DNA of 39,690 nucleotides from a virus: positions 1 to 39,690 of IMG/VR virus record IMGVR_UViG_3300021364_000059. The stretch is one strand, 5' to 3'. Position 1 is the stretch's first letter; each line of letters begins with the position of its first letter. The notes beneath the pieces were generated by a model, which was not told the DNA's origin, made no database searches, and worked only from the letters and a program-made list of their open reading frames with translations. A program made the translations under genes and the position numbers. Shown here piece by piece: positions 1 through 7,970 of the stretch.

Positions 1-393
1 ATGTTCCATGGTGATATTGCTATTGTAGACAAACGCAGACCAGAAGCAGGCAAATCAGAAGTAATGAATCTAATTGGTGATGTAAAAAATAAACATGCAA
101 TCCTTGTAGATGATATTGTTGACTCAGGTGGCACTCTCTGTAATGCCGCTGAAGCAATTATGAAAGCAGGAGCCGCAAGTGTTCGTGCATATATCACACA
201 CGGCGTACTCAGTAACGAAGCATGTCAAAAGGTTGAGAAGTCAGTATTAGATGAACTAGTAGTTACAGATAGTATTCCTAATCGTTGTCCTAAGAATTGT
301 AAAAAGACACGACAGGTTAGTGTCGCGCCTTTGTTTGGTGAAGCTATCCGTAGAGTTACTAACGAAGAGTCAGTGTCTAGTTTATTTGTTTAA
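1..393 (+). CDS. prs: Ribose-phosphate pyrophosphokinase (PRPP synthetase), C-terminal part, 5' end outside window
   Basis: The 130 visible residues match the C-terminal half of PRPP synthetase, which makes PRPP from ribose-5-phosphate and ATP for nucleotide synthesis. Seen: a KRRP flexible-loop segment near residue 12, then a GDV strand, then the PRPP-binding loop DDIVDSGGT (family DDxxDTGGT) at about residues 37-45, and the C-terminal THGVLS strand. The ATG at base 1 aligns with an internal methionine, because the whole N-terminal domain (about 150-180 residues) is missing; the true start must lie upstream. It converges with the minus-strand lipase, overlapping by 4 nt. With GMP reductase and RNR elsewhere in the window it fits a phage purine and nucleotide supply role. 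Confidence 0.9.
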   Translation: MFHGDIAIVDKRRPEAGKSEVMNLIGDVKNKHAILVDDIVDSGGTLCNAAEAIMKAGAASVRAYITHGVLSNEACQKVEKSVLDELVVTDSIPNRCPKNCKKTRQVSVAPLFGEAIRRVTNEESVSSLFV

Positions 394-1151
394 GACTTCC
401 AATTTTCAATGTGTTTGATGTAATCTGTGATGCTATGATCTGAGAAGTTATCTATTCTTTTCTTCTTGATTCCCATCCACATTCCACGCATACGATCTTT
501 GAAAAGTTGCCAACCTGAAGGATTTCTAACATTGCCATAAGCATTGATGTAATGCTTTTCACCGTGATGTATATAACCCATTATCCATAAAGGCACGGCT
601 GTAACTATGTCATTGTTGTTTACCCATCTATGATGTGTAACACCTAAACTTTTAACATACTTTCTCCAACCAACTCTAGGTGAACCATATGTATGAAGTT
701 CGACAGGATCATTTAGTTCTACATCATGTAAACATCTACTTGCCATTATAGTTGCCATTGCGGCTCCTAAACTATGTCCACAAAACCATAAATGCTTTTT
801 AAGATTTACTTTTCTATTAATGTCTTCGCACACCCTTGGCCATAGATCATCTACTTCTTGTTTAAATCCTAGATGTACTTTTCCAACTGTTTCTGCCATT
901 ACAGGAACAGCTCTTAGGTCAGCTCTAATATCATTAAATTCATTTGGCTGTGTTCCTCTACAAGCAATAACAATGTCCGTTTTATTCATAAAACGATATG
1001 CTTGAGCACCATCCTTGTCATAGAATTCTGTTGTTGTAAATCCTAACTTTTTTGCTTGACTTGTTGCATTCTTAGTGTTATTATATGCAATACTAGACAA
1101 CTTCGCAAACAAAAGAGTTCTATCTTTGAAACTTAACTTTATAATATCCAT
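390..1151 (-). CDS. Class 3 lipase-like alpha/beta hydrolase
   Basis: The 253-residue protein resembles the fungal-type class 3 (triacylglycerol) lipases. The nucleophile elbow GHSLGAA lies near residue 125. Downstream, YGSPRVG, a [12 protein letters not shown] segment carrying the likely catalytic Asp, and a HHGEKHY segment carrying a likely His complete a plausible Ser-Asp-His triad in the usual order. No signal peptide is seen, so it would act in the cytoplasm or after lysis. The start is supported by a GGAGAGGG ribosome site 6-7 nt upstream. A late-promoter-like AATAAATA lies on the minus strand at about 1167-1176. It is one of only two minus-strand genes here. Membrane lipid breakdown at lysis is an inference. 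Confidence 0.8.
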   Translation of the reverse strand: MDIIKLSFKDRTLLFAKLSSIAYNNTKNATSQAKKLGFTTTEFYDKDGAQAYRFMNKTDIVIACRGTQPNEFNDIRADLRAVPVMAETVGKVHLGFKQEVDDLWPRVCEDINRKVNLKKHLWFCGHSLGAAMATIMASRCLHDVELNDPVELHTYGSPRVGWRKYVKSLGVTHHRWVNNNDIVTAVPLWIMGYIHHGEKHYINAYGNVRNPSGWQLFKDRMRGMWMGIKKKRIDNFSDHSITDYIKHIENWKS

Positions 1152-1193
1152 ATTATACCCTCTCCGTTATAGTAATATTTATTGCTTTACCTG

Positions 1194-1201
1194 ACTAAAT
1201 A
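1194..1201 (+). promoter_or_regulatory. Weak T4-type late promoter box
   Basis: ACTAAATA matches six of eight positions of the T4 late consensus TATAAATA, 21 nt before the ATG at 1223. It is a degenerate match, listed because better copies of the same box precede many genes here. Confidence 0.35.
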
Positions 1202-1222
1202 CGTTATAAGGAATGTACCACA

Positions 1223-1483
1223 ATGAAAAAAGCTACTAGATCTATACTTGATGAACTTAATAACCTCAATTTTAATCGAAATAAAGAGCATTTGATTGAA
1301 ACTTCAGGCACAAATCTTATAGAAAGCACAATCAATCTGTTTGAACAAATCCATGAGCATTATACAGATGAAGAAGCATTAGAGCTAGAACGTAGATTTA
1401 TTAACAGTATTAAGAGTTCAGATCCTCGCAAATTCAAAAGAGGCGTATCAAAAATTAACGAGAGTAAAAAGAATGATTCTTAA
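1223..1483 (+). CDS. Conserved phage protein of unknown function, 86 aa
   Basis: Small charged, helical-looking protein with no domain that I recognise. Its start MKKATRSILDEL resembles the N-termini of small proteins in marine T4-like phages. The C-terminus is rich in Lys and Ser. It overlaps the next gene by 11 nt, so the two are probably translationally coupled. It is the first plus-strand gene of the virion block and sits behind a weak late-promoter box. No function is assigned. Confidence 0.65.
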   Translation: MKKATRSILDELNNLNFNRNKEHLIETSGTNLIESTINLFEQIHEHYTDEEALELERRFINSIKSSDPRKFKRGVSKINESKKNDS

Positions 1484-3791
1484 AGAAGGCGGAAATGTTT
1501 TCAGGAACGAAGAGGGACCGATTACCCAACGTATTGCCACGGACGATATCAAGCCAACAGTTGATTGGATGAATAGCACCTTCGGGTTTAAGTTTACCGA
1601 TGAAGAAATGCTAGGAACAACTGGTAAGAAAAGACATGATGATGGTACATTTGAAAAGAATTCATCGGGTGATATTGATCTAAACACTGATGCAAGAGAA
1701 TTACCCAAAGAAGAAATTATCGCAAAACTTACTAATTGGTGTCAAAAGCAAGGCATACCAGATTTAGAAATAATGAACAAGGGTAGAACATTCACAAAAG
1801 GTTGGGTGGCCAATGCAGGCGACCAAATACACTTTCGCACTCCTATCAAAGGTAATCCAGATAATGGCTTTGTACAAACAGACTTTATGATGACAACCAA
1901 TCCTGCACTTCAAAAAGGTGCAAAGCGTGGAGGTACAGAAAAGTTTACAGGTGCAGATAGAGCTATTATGTTATCTAGTCTAGCAAGAGGACGTGGCCTA
2001 AAGTTTAGTCCTAAGTTTGGCGTTGTGGATCCCAACAATGGAGACAAAGTAATTGCAGACGAATGGGATAAGATCGCAGAAATACTTTTAGGTAAAGGTG
2101 CAACAGAAAAAGATACTCACACAGTAGAACAGATGCTAGCCAAGATTAAAAATGATCCTAACTATGAAGAATTAGTGGCAGGTATCAAAGGCAGTTTTGA
2201 AAAGCAAGGCAGAATGTTTCCTGAATCAGCAAAGGGTATCCAACATGGAATGAAACTCGCTGAAAAGAATATGCTTGGTAAAGCATTAGATACATTCAAA
2301 GCAGGATACAAAGTAGGACGTGGTGGATCAAAAAGTGTAGGACAAATGGCTAAGACTTACAAAGATGCAGGTGGCGGCAAAACTACTATTGGTCAAGTAA
2401 GTGATATAGGAACAAGGATAGGACAAAAGATTACAGGTGATACTGTAACTGTAAAAGGTAAGATTAAAGGAGTTGATAAGTTCCTTAGTATTGCAAAAAA
2501 TGATTTGAAAGCATATACAGACAAAGGTTGGAAAGTTGTACCGAAAGATGCTGTCATTATTCAACACCCTAGAAATCCAAATAGAACAAAAGAAATTTCC
2601 AAAAAAGATTTTCATGAAAAAGGTTGGGATAGAGAAGGCTGGCAAATTGTTAAGCCTGAAGAAGTTGCAAAACAAAAAGCAAAAGAAAGTATTAGTGAAG
2701 CGGCAAGGATTGATCATGCTGAAGACCTAGTTTACCTACAAGGATCTAAAGGAGCAATGAGAGCTCTGCAAAGTTTACGTGATATGTCACAAGGAGGCAA
2801 AGGCAATGTTACGCTCAAATGGGATGGATCTCCCGCAGTCATTTTTGGACGCAATGAAAATGGAGAGTTTGTACTTACAGACAAAAGCGGTTTTGTTAGA
2901 AAGGGAGGAGAAGGTAGAACAACTGATCCCGAATCACTCAAACAAGATCTACTCATGCGTAAAGGCGGAATCAACAAAGACAAGCCAGATAGAATAGAAT
3001 TTGCAAACAATATGGCAGGCGTGTTTCCTGTGTTTGAAAAAGCAGTGCCTGAAGATTTTAGAGGATACTTTAAGGGTGACTTGTTATATTATAACACACC
3101 GCCAGTACAAGATAAAAACTTTGTATTCAAACCTAACATTGTAGAATATGCAATTGATGTTGACAGTGACTTAGGTAAAAAGATAGCAAAGTCAACTGCT
3201 GGGGTTGTGGTACACAGAATGGTTGACCCAGATGGATCAGAAAGTGCATTAAAAGATTTAGATGTTTTCCAAGGCAACAGTTTATTAGTTGTACCTCCTG
3301 TTACTATTGAGCAACCTGCAAGTGTTCCAAACGAAGAAGTTGAAAGGCTTGCAAAAATTATAGAAAAAGACGCGGCGGCTATTGATAAACTATTAGATCA
3401 AAATACATTGATCCAAATGAAAGTGAAAGACTTTCCTAAGATCATTTATGCATATATGAACAGCAAAGTTGATACAGGATTAGACAATCTAGGCCGTGAC
3501 TTTGTTAAATGGTTAGAAACAAGCAAAGTAAGTAGAGTCAAGCAACAAAAGATTATTGAATACATTAAACAAAACATGAACGGTTGGACAGCATTATTTG
3601 AAGTTATCAACGGTATAATGAAAGTAAAGAATCATATTATTGCAGACTTAGACAAAAACCCAGGTGCGGTCAAATCTAAGACTGACGGTAAAGATGGCGG
3701 CGAAGGGTATGTGTTAGCTCATCCTGGAGGCGATATAAAACTAGTTAACAGAGCAGGGTTTACTGCGGCTAATAGAGCAGTAGAGAGATAG
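1473..3791 (+). CDS. Large nucleotidyltransferase-like plus DNA/RNA ligase-like phage protein, 772 aa
   Basis: The C-terminal half carries covalent nucleotidyltransferase (ligase/capping) superfamily signatures: KWDGSP near residue 449 (motif I KxDG, the adenylated Lys), and near the end EGYVLAHP (about residue 743) followed by IKLVNR (motifs IV and V). The N-terminal third has SSGDIDL near residue 65 and VQTDFMM near residue 145, arranged like the three carboxylates of pol-beta-type nucleotidyltransferases. The two halves meet near ESISE/AARIDH (about residues 404-412), which fits the T4 prohead-protease pattern [I/L]xE before a small residue. Proteins with a KxDG module occur in marine T4-like phages as conserved unknowns. 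Neither activity is proven. It starts inside the previous gene; the first residues MILKEGG are short and signal-like. Confidence 0.7.
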   Translation: MILKEGGNVFRNEEGPITQRIATDDIKPTVDWMNSTFGFKFTDEEMLGTTGKKRHDDGTFEKNSSGDIDLNTDARELPKEEIIAKLTNWCQKQGIPDLEIMNKGRTFTKGWVANAGDQIHFRTPIKGNPDNGFVQTDFMMTTNPALQKGAKRGGTEKFTGADRAIMLSSLARGRGLKFSPKFGVVDPNNGDKVIADEWDKIAEILLGKGATEKDTHTVEQMLAKIKNDPNYEELVAGIKGSFEKQGRMFPESAKGIQHGMKLAEKNMLGKALDTFKAGYKVGRGGSKSVGQMAKTYKDAGGGKTTIGQVSDIGTRIGQKITGDTVTVKGKIKGVDKFLSIAKNDLKAYTDKGWKVVPKDAVIIQHPRNPNRTKEISKKDFHEKGWDREGWQIVKPEEVAKQKAKESISEAARIDHAEDLVYLQGSKGAMRALQSLRDMSQGGKGNVTLKWDGSPAVIFGRNENGEFVLTDKSGFVRKGGEGRTTDPESLKQDLLMRKGGINKDKPDRIEFANNMAGVFPVFEKAVPEDFRGYFKGDLLYYNTPPVQDKNFVFKPNIVEYAIDVDSDLGKKIAKSTAGVVVHRMVDPDGSESALKDLDVFQGNSLLVVPPVTIEQPASVPNEEVERLAKIIEKDAAAIDKLLDQNTLIQMKVKDFPKIIYAYMNSKVDTGLDNLGRDFVKWLETSKVSRVKQQKIIEYIKQNMNGWTALFEVINGIMKVKNHIIADLDKNPGAVKSKTDGKDGGEGYVLAHPGGDIKLVNRAGFTAANRAVER

Positions 3792-3801
3792 GAGAAAAAC
3801 T

Positions 3802-4233
3802 ATGAAAATGAAAGACATTAACGAAGCGTTTGGTGAAGCACATGACGACTTTGGTCTAGCAAGACACGGTAGTGAATTAGATGATCCAGAAGCAGGTATG
3901 AAGCCTGGCTTCAAGAAGGTTCCTTTATCATCACAACTGATGAAAATATTAGATTCACGTAGCAATCCAAATCCAATCAAAAGTGTACAGACAGATGATG
4001 GCAAGGAAGTACCTATGAGTGCAAATATGGCAAAGGCTTTACTTGCATTATTACGCGGACAAATTGGTAATATGAAACCAATGGCACGTGAAAGACTTAC
4101 AGACAAGTTACAGCAGTCATCAGGTTTAGAAATGGTAATGAAAGCCAAAACAGGTGAACAACTTATTGCAAATGCTGAAGAACTTATCGGCATGGGCGAT
4201 ATGGATAGACAAAAAGATAAGAGTATCTACTAA
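3802..4233 (+). CDS. Conserved phage protein with capsid-targeting-like N-terminus, 143 aa
   Basis: The protein begins MKMKDINEAFGEAHDDF, where INE followed by Ala fits the T4 prohead-protease cleavage pattern after a short amphipathic leader. The remainder is Met- and Lys-rich and mostly helical, with no domain that I recognise. It is preceded by GGAGAAAAACT, a good ribosome site, and is followed directly by the next gene at 4234. Context and leader suggest a capsid-interior or scaffold-associated protein; this is an inference. Confidence 0.6.
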   Translation: MKMKDINEAFGEAHDDFGLARHGSELDDPEAGMKPGFKKVPLSSQLMKILDSRSNPNPIKSVQTDDGKEVPMSANMAKALLALLRGQIGNMKPMARERLTDKLQQSSGLEMVMKAKTGEQLIANAEELIGMGDMDRQKDKSIY

Positions 4234-5109
4234 ATGGAATTCATTAAAGAACTTCACGAAGCAAGACTGACTAGACAGGGAGGTGCATTAAAATCACTTA
4301 CCTATACAGACTGTTGTGAGCGAGCATATCTTACAATGCTCATTATGGAAGTTCTTAGACGTTTTCCTAACTTTGCGGCATATGCACATGGATATGCTAA
4401 AAAGACATCAGGGCATGATAACTATAAACATTTTAGGATGTCAGGAACTGATTTGTATAACTTTATATACTTTGTTGTGGGTGACAAAGATGCTCTTGAT
4501 AAATTAAAAGATCCAGGAGCGGCGTATGCATTACGTAGAACTACACAGTTTCCGTTAATGGGTTTCAATAGATATGTTTCAAAATTAAGCATGGGCGGTG
4601 TTGGCAATGTTGCACAAGACCAACAGACTTTTATTAATATGGAGTCTGCTCTAAAGATTACTAATAGCGATTACAAAGCTATTAGAAGAAATCTTTTTAG
4701 TTTCCAATCCCTATCCTCAAACAGTAAGAAGCAGTTGGTTACAAGATTACTATTAGCATCTCGTGCTAAATTAAGAAACAGTGATATTATACAATACTTA
4801 GAAGAACTTTCAGCAGAAAGAAATCTTGAAGTGTATAAAGTAAATGATCCGGAACCAAAAGTTAGTGTTCCAGACATTGCAGTTACCAGTCAGGATATGG
4901 CTGGTTACCTAAGATTAGTAGGTGCTAAAAATTTAATGCTAACAAAGAAGTTTTTAGAGCTTGCTAAAGACGGCAAAAGTATTCCTGCAAATGTATTGCA
5001 GGCTTACATGCCTGCTATTATTATATTGGATAATATAGCAAAAGGCGGTGCAGGATTTGTACAGGCCCTAAGAGCTTTGGAAAATCGAGCTCAAAACAGC
5101 CGAAAATAA
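4234..5109 (+). CDS. Conserved marine T4-like phage protein, 291 aa
   Basis: The ATG follows the previous stop codon directly, so coupling is likely. The N-terminus MEFIKELHEARLTRQGG contains LHE followed by Ala, again a prohead-protease-type site. The rest is largely helical with aromatic clusters (for example YNFIYFVVGDKDALDKL) and has no recognisable catalytic motif. Its neighbours also carry short leader-like N-termini, so a virion-interior role is possible. It ends 19 nt before a consensus late promoter that opens a new unit. Confidence 0.6.
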   Translation: MEFIKELHEARLTRQGGALKSLTYTDCCERAYLTMLIMEVLRRFPNFAAYAHGYAKKTSGHDNYKHFRMSGTDLYNFIYFVVGDKDALDKLKDPGAAYALRRTTQFPLMGFNRYVSKLSMGGVGNVAQDQQTFINMESALKITNSDYKAIRRNLFSFQSLSSNSKKQLVTRLLLASRAKLRNSDIIQYLEELSAERNLEVYKVNDPEPKVSVPDIAVTSQDMAGYLRLVGAKNLMLTKKFLELAKDGKSIPANVLQAYMPAIIILDNIAKGGAGFVQALRALENRAQNSRK

Positions 5110-5127
5110 GCGTTTTTATACGCAGAT

Positions 5128-5135
5128 TATAAATA
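5128..5135 (+). promoter_or_regulatory. T4-type late promoter, perfect TATAAATA
   Basis: A perfect TATAAATA followed by CT, 49 nt before the ATG at 5185. Together with the terminator at 5557-5592 it forms a one-gene late transcription unit, the arrangement expected for an abundant virion protein. Confidence 0.8.
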
Positions 5136-5184
5136 CTATTAACGTACTTTAAAACAAAGTACAAAAACCCTTAAGGAGAAAAAA

Positions 5185-5529
5185 ATGGCAGGATTAGCAC
5201 AAGGAGCAGGTGGTTTAGCTCAAGAAGGTAATGGTGCAGGTGGACGTACCCGAATCATTAACTTAGCAAAAACTAACATGACAGAAGCAGAACTACAAGC
5301 GGCTTTAGAATTTTTAGCGGCAGGTGGAACAGCTGGAACTGACGATGCTCACACAATCGCAGGTGTAAGTGTACTAACTGAATCAGGTATTTTCACAAGT
5401 GGAACTACTGATAATGTACAAGTTGCAATCCAAGGTACAGGCGCATTTACAGCGGCTTCTAACTTTGGTATTGGTTCAACTGGTGTAACAAGTTCACTAC
5501 TAGCTGACTTCAATCAGAACCCAATGTAA
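5185..5529 (+). CDS. Small Ala/Gly-rich probable late structural protein, 114 aa
   Basis: It begins MAGLAQGAGGLAQEGNGAGG and is low in charge, rich in Ala, Gly and Thr, with beta-type segments such as HTIAGVSVLTESGIFTSG. I recognise no named family. It has a strong ribosome site (AAGGAG, about 8 nt upstream), its own perfect late promoter and a strong terminator, implying high late expression. A head-decoration or other abundant virion protein is the most plausible reading; this is inference from transcription signals and composition, not homology. Confidence 0.65.
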   Translation: MAGLAQGAGGLAQEGNGAGGRTRIINLAKTNMTEAELQAALEFLAAGGTAGTDDAHTIAGVSVLTESGIFTSGTTDNVQVAIQGTGAFTAASNFGIGSTGVTSSLLADFNQNPM

Positions 5530-5556
5530 TATAGTAAATTACATTAAAATAAAATA

Positions 5557-5592
5557 AAAGAGCTCGTTATTTTAGGATAACGGGCTTTTTTT
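5557..5592 (+). terminator. Intrinsic terminator
   Basis: A 10-bp stem (AGCTCGTTAT pairing with ATAACGGGCT, one G-U pair), 6-nt loop, then seven T residues. It closes the single-gene unit starting at 5185. Confidence 0.85.
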
Positions 5593-5602
5593 ATGGTTAT
5601 AC

Positions 5603-5610
5603 GGTAAATA
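5603..5610 (+). promoter_or_regulatory. Late-promoter-like box
   Basis: GGTAAATA matches six of eight positions of TATAAATA, in the gap between the terminator and the ATG at 5668. It probably drives the second small late protein. Confidence 0.45.
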
Positions 5611-5667
5611 ATAGTAACAACTTCGCAGAGTAGCGAATTGTGTCATTAGAGAACATAGGAGAATAAA

Positions 5668-6000
5668 ATGGCAGGAATCACAAAAGTAAATCAGGACGGA
5701 CGCGATCATGGCGTTCAGTACGCAACAGCAGACATCACAGGTGTTGAAATTGACTGTATTGTTAACATTTCAGCAAAAGATGGCGTAGACGGTGCATTGG
5801 CTCAAATCGTAGCTGAGTTTTCACCACTACTATATAAGTCAACAGGTACAGCAGGTAAAATCTTTGCAATCGTACACGGACATGCTCAAACAGCGGCTTC
5901 AATGCAAACTCGCTTACAAGCAATGGGAACAGTGGACGGTGTAGACCTTTCAAGTGCAACAGTAACAGCACGTGACTTAGACGGATTTGTTGCTACATAA
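5668..6000 (+). CDS. Second small probable late structural protein, 110 aa
   Basis: Like its neighbour it starts MAG and is isolated between a late-type promoter box and a strong terminator. The sequence is a compact alpha/beta protein (EIDCIVNISAKDG, KIFAIVHGHAQTAASM) without a recognised motif. A good AGGAG ribosome site precedes it. The separate, terminator-closed unit suggests high expression during virion assembly. A structural role is inferred only; no sequence relationship to a known capsid protein is claimed. Confidence 0.6.
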   Translation: MAGITKVNQDGRDHGVQYATADITGVEIDCIVNISAKDGVDGALAQIVAEFSPLLYKSTGTAGKIFAIVHGHAQTAASMQTRLQAMGTVDGVDLSSATVTARDLDGFVAT

Positions 6001-6023
6001 GATTTAATAATCTTACTAACACT

Positions 6024-6055
6024 AAAGGGTGTCGTTTTTACGGCACCCTTTTTTT
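6024..6055 (+). terminator. Intrinsic terminator
   Basis: An 11-bp stem (AAAGGGTGTCG with CGGCACCCTTT, one G-U pair), 6-nt loop, then a run of T. It closes the unit starting at 5668. Confidence 0.88.
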
Positions 6056-6074
6056 ATGACCGATAAGTAGTTAT

Positions 6075-6473
6075 ATGAAAGTATATTCACTTATTGATAT
6101 CACAGAAACAAAACAACGCAGGAACAATAGCAGTGACCAAAAAGCTATTGGGCAACAGGCTAACTGGATGACTTTCATGCAGACTATGATGCTTAGAATA
6201 AATGTTATATGTGAAACACCTATCGTGGTAGAACGCACCCAAGCAGAGCTTAAAGAACTAGGCTTTGGTAGCAGTTACACAGGCAAACACAAAGTATGGG
6301 AAGTAAGCTGTAAAACAGATGAGTATCAATACTTTCCCCCTATTGAATCTCTTGAAGAAGATTTTAATTTTGTACCAGTTATTGGTCAATTAAATGAGAC
6401 AATTAAGATAAATAATAATGTGTTTAGAACAACACCAGAGGCACGTAACATCATATTCAAGGCAGAAGATTAG
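6075..6473 (+). CDS. Conserved phage protein of unknown function, 132 aa
   Basis: Predicted soluble alpha/beta protein beginning MKVYSLIDITETKQRR; no domain recognised. The ATG has no ribosome site, but a degenerate late box GATAAGTA (6062-6069) ends 5 nt upstream, the same geometry seen at four other genes here. The message may therefore be leaderless. A homologue search would be needed for a function. Confidence 0.55.
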   Translation: MKVYSLIDITETKQRRNNSSDQKAIGQQANWMTFMQTMMLRINVICETPIVVERTQAELKELGFGSSYTGKHKVWEVSCKTDEYQYFPPIESLEEDFNFVPVIGQLNETIKINNNVFRTTPEARNIIFKAED

Positions 6474-6529
6474 GCTAACCTAGAGTTTACTAATACCCTT
6501 TGAGCGAGGGAGAATATGGAGAATACAAT

Positions 6530-6772
6530 ATGGCTAAAACTAAAGCCACAAGTCTAGAACGTGAAAACCTCGAAGCACATGTTGATATGTGCGAACAAAG
6601 ATACATCAACCTAGAATCGCGTTTAGATAAAATTGAAGCTAAAGTTGAGCATATACATAATGATATTACACACGGCAACAAGTCGTTAACCAAAGTAATC
6701 ATCGGTGCAACAGGAACTATTGTTGCAGGACTTTTAAGTACCATAGTAGTCCTTTTAATTAATTTTTCATAA
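6530..6772 (+). CDS. XhlA-like small membrane protein, 80 aa
   Basis: The protein has a charged N-terminal helical part with heptad-like spacing (SLERENLEAHVDMCEQRYINLESRLDK) followed by one C-terminal membrane helix (VIIGATGTIVAGLLSTIVVLLI). This is the layout of haemolysin XhlA and similar phage holin-associated proteins. An earlier ATG in frame at 6500 exists, but 6530 is preferred because GGAG lies about 9 nt upstream and the protein then starts MAKTKA. It could take part in host lysis. Topology supports the comparison; sequence identity was not tested. Confidence 0.6.
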   Translation: MAKTKATSLERENLEAHVDMCEQRYINLESRLDKIEAKVEHIHNDITHGNKSLTKVIIGATGTIVAGLLSTIVVLLINFS

Positions 6773-6780
6773 CAAACCTA

Positions 6781-6788
6781 CATAAATA
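6781..6788 (+). promoter_or_regulatory. Late promoter directly abutting a start codon (leaderless type)
   Basis: CATAAATA ends 5 nt before the ATG at 6794. In T4 late promoters transcription starts about 6 nt after the box, which would place +1 at the A of the ATG. No Shine-Dalgarno sequence is present. Confidence 0.65.
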
Positions 6789-6793
6789 CTGTT

Positions 6794-7075
6794 ATGTTAG
6801 TAACAGAGATCGTATCGTCTGATCTTGCAGAGAAACAAATCTGGGGTAGACGAGGTAAAAAAATTGTAAGAAAATATCGTTGTATGACAGGGCAACGTCG
6901 AGGTCGTATTGTTGCGAATCTAGGACAATGCTTTGCCTCTCCTAACATAAAAAAGAAATTATCTATGAAGCGTACTAGGGCAAGACTTGGTGCTAGAATG
7001 GCACGTAAAGCTCGTAGAACTAAACGTACGAATCCAGCTTCAATAGCTCTTAAGAGGTTAAACAAAAGAAGATGA
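6794..7075 (+). CDS. Very basic internal-protein-like phage protein, 93 aa (paralogue 1)
   Basis: Almost a third of residues are Lys or Arg. The N-terminus MLVTEIVSSDLAE is acidic and hydrophobic, unlike the basic rest, resembling a short capsid-targeting leader. The body shares a clear block with the next protein: VRKYRC, then a basic GRIVA segment, a second Cys, then a K-L-S/T-MK-R-TRAR segment. The two are tandem paralogues. The strong positive charge suggests nucleic-acid binding. By analogy with T4 internal proteins, which are packaged, cleaved and injected, it may travel with the phage DNA. That role is inferred; there is no homology claim to T4 IPs. Confidence 0.6.
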   Translation: MLVTEIVSSDLAEKQIWGRRGKKIVRKYRCMTGQRRGRIVANLGQCFASPNIKKKLSMKRTRARLGARMARKARRTKRTNPASIALKRLNKRR

Positions 7076-7392
7076 TTATTTCAGATATACTAACAGAAGC
7101 GGCAACAACAACCTACGGTAGAAGCAAAGGTAAGGTTGTACGTAAGTATAGATGCACAAGCGGCGAGCGTAAAGGACGTATCGTTGCAAAAGCCTCTACT
7201 TGTAATGCACCTATTAACGTTAAAGCAAAACTTACAATGAAGAAAACAAGAGCTCGTAAATCTCCTATTATTAAAATTAAGACAAGATTTCAAAAACGTA
7301 TGGGAGCTCAATCAAAACGTATTGCAAGATTAAATAAAACAAGAATGAAACCAACAAGACGTTCGACAGCCAAGCGTAGGAGAATGAAATAA
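7072..7392 (+). CDS. Very basic internal-protein-like phage protein, 106 aa (paralogue 2)
   Basis: It overlaps the first paralogue by 4 nt (ATGA) and repeats its design: a non-basic leader MIISDILTE followed by AA, which fits the [I/L]xE prohead-protease site, then GKVVRKYRC, GRIVA, a second Cys and KLTMKKTRAR, ending in an Arg/Lys-rich tail (STAKRRRMK). The pair of conserved Cys residues could bind metal or form a disulfide. Expected behaviour is packaging into the head with DNA; this is an inference from charge, leader and neighbours. Confidence 0.62.
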   Translation: MIISDILTEAATTTYGRSKGKVVRKYRCTSGERKGRIVAKASTCNAPINVKAKLTMKKTRARKSPIIKIKTRFQKRMGAQSKRIARLNKTRMKPTRRSTAKRRRMK

Positions 7393-7970
7393 TGAAATTA
7401 AACGAATTAAATAATCAACGCATTCAAGAACTAAAAGCACAACAAGTAGCTCAAGGTGCAAAGGTAGCCGGTAAAAAGGCAGTAGGTGCTGTCAAAAAAG
7501 TTGCGGGTGCTGTTGCTGGTGGTGCAAGAAAAGTAGCCGACAAGGGTATGGACAAGGCCGCAGGTGCATTGGCAAATCAAGCAAAAGCAATGGGTGCAAC
7601 ACGAGGTGATGTAGCTGGAGCACAACAAGAACTTTCAAAACAGGGTGGACTTGCTGGTAAGGTGGCTAACTCAAAACTTGGAAAAAATATGGCAGGCAGA
7701 GTTGCTAAGAAATTACCTGCAGATGCAGATCCTAAAGCGAAACAAGTAGCACTACAAAAAGCACAAAGAGCCGCACAAGGTTCTAGACTAGCTGGTGGTA
7801 AGTCAGCCGCTAAGTTTCAACAAGGTGTAGATGCAATAGGAAAAGGAAAAGCTGTAACAGGAATGGTGTCAAAAGAAATGGCTCCACACATTAAAAATTT
7901 ACAAGCAGTTTTAGGTGATCCAACACTTAGAATGAAATGGATGCAATTAGTTAAACAGGCAAAGAAATAA
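7392..7970 (+). CDS. Histone H1-like Lys/Ala-rich phage protein, 192 aa
   Basis: Its start overlaps the previous stop by 1 nt. After the leader MKLNELNNQRIQELKAQ come repeated Ala/Lys/Gly/Val segments (AGKKAVGAVKKVAGAVAGGA), resembling histone H1-like tails and amphipathic helices. A more ordered, less repetitive C-terminus follows (APHIKNLQAVLGDPTLRMKWM). No enzyme motif is seen. It sits in a run of four basic or Ala-rich proteins with similar leaders, so DNA condensation inside the head or injection with the genome is plausible but untested. Confidence 0.6.
   Translation: MKLNELNNQRIQELKAQQVAQGAKVAGKKAVGAVKKVAGAVAGGARKVADKGMDKAAGALANQAKAMGATRGDVAGAQQELSKQGGLAGKVANSKLGKNMAGRVAKKLPADADPKAKQVALQKAQRAAQGSRLAGGKSAAKFQQGVDAIGKGKAVTGMVSKEMAPHIKNLQAVLGDPTLRMKWMQLVKQAKK

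Noticed and set aside
1-393. ATG at base 1 as the true start of PRPP synthetase
   Set aside because: It aligns to an internal Met of the family; the whole N-terminal domain is missing, so the gene is cut by the window edge.
2328-2717. 129-codon minus-strand frame opposite the ligase-like gene
   Set aside because: It lies wholly inside a well-supported gene, has Cys/Phe/Ser-rich shadow composition and no ribosome site.
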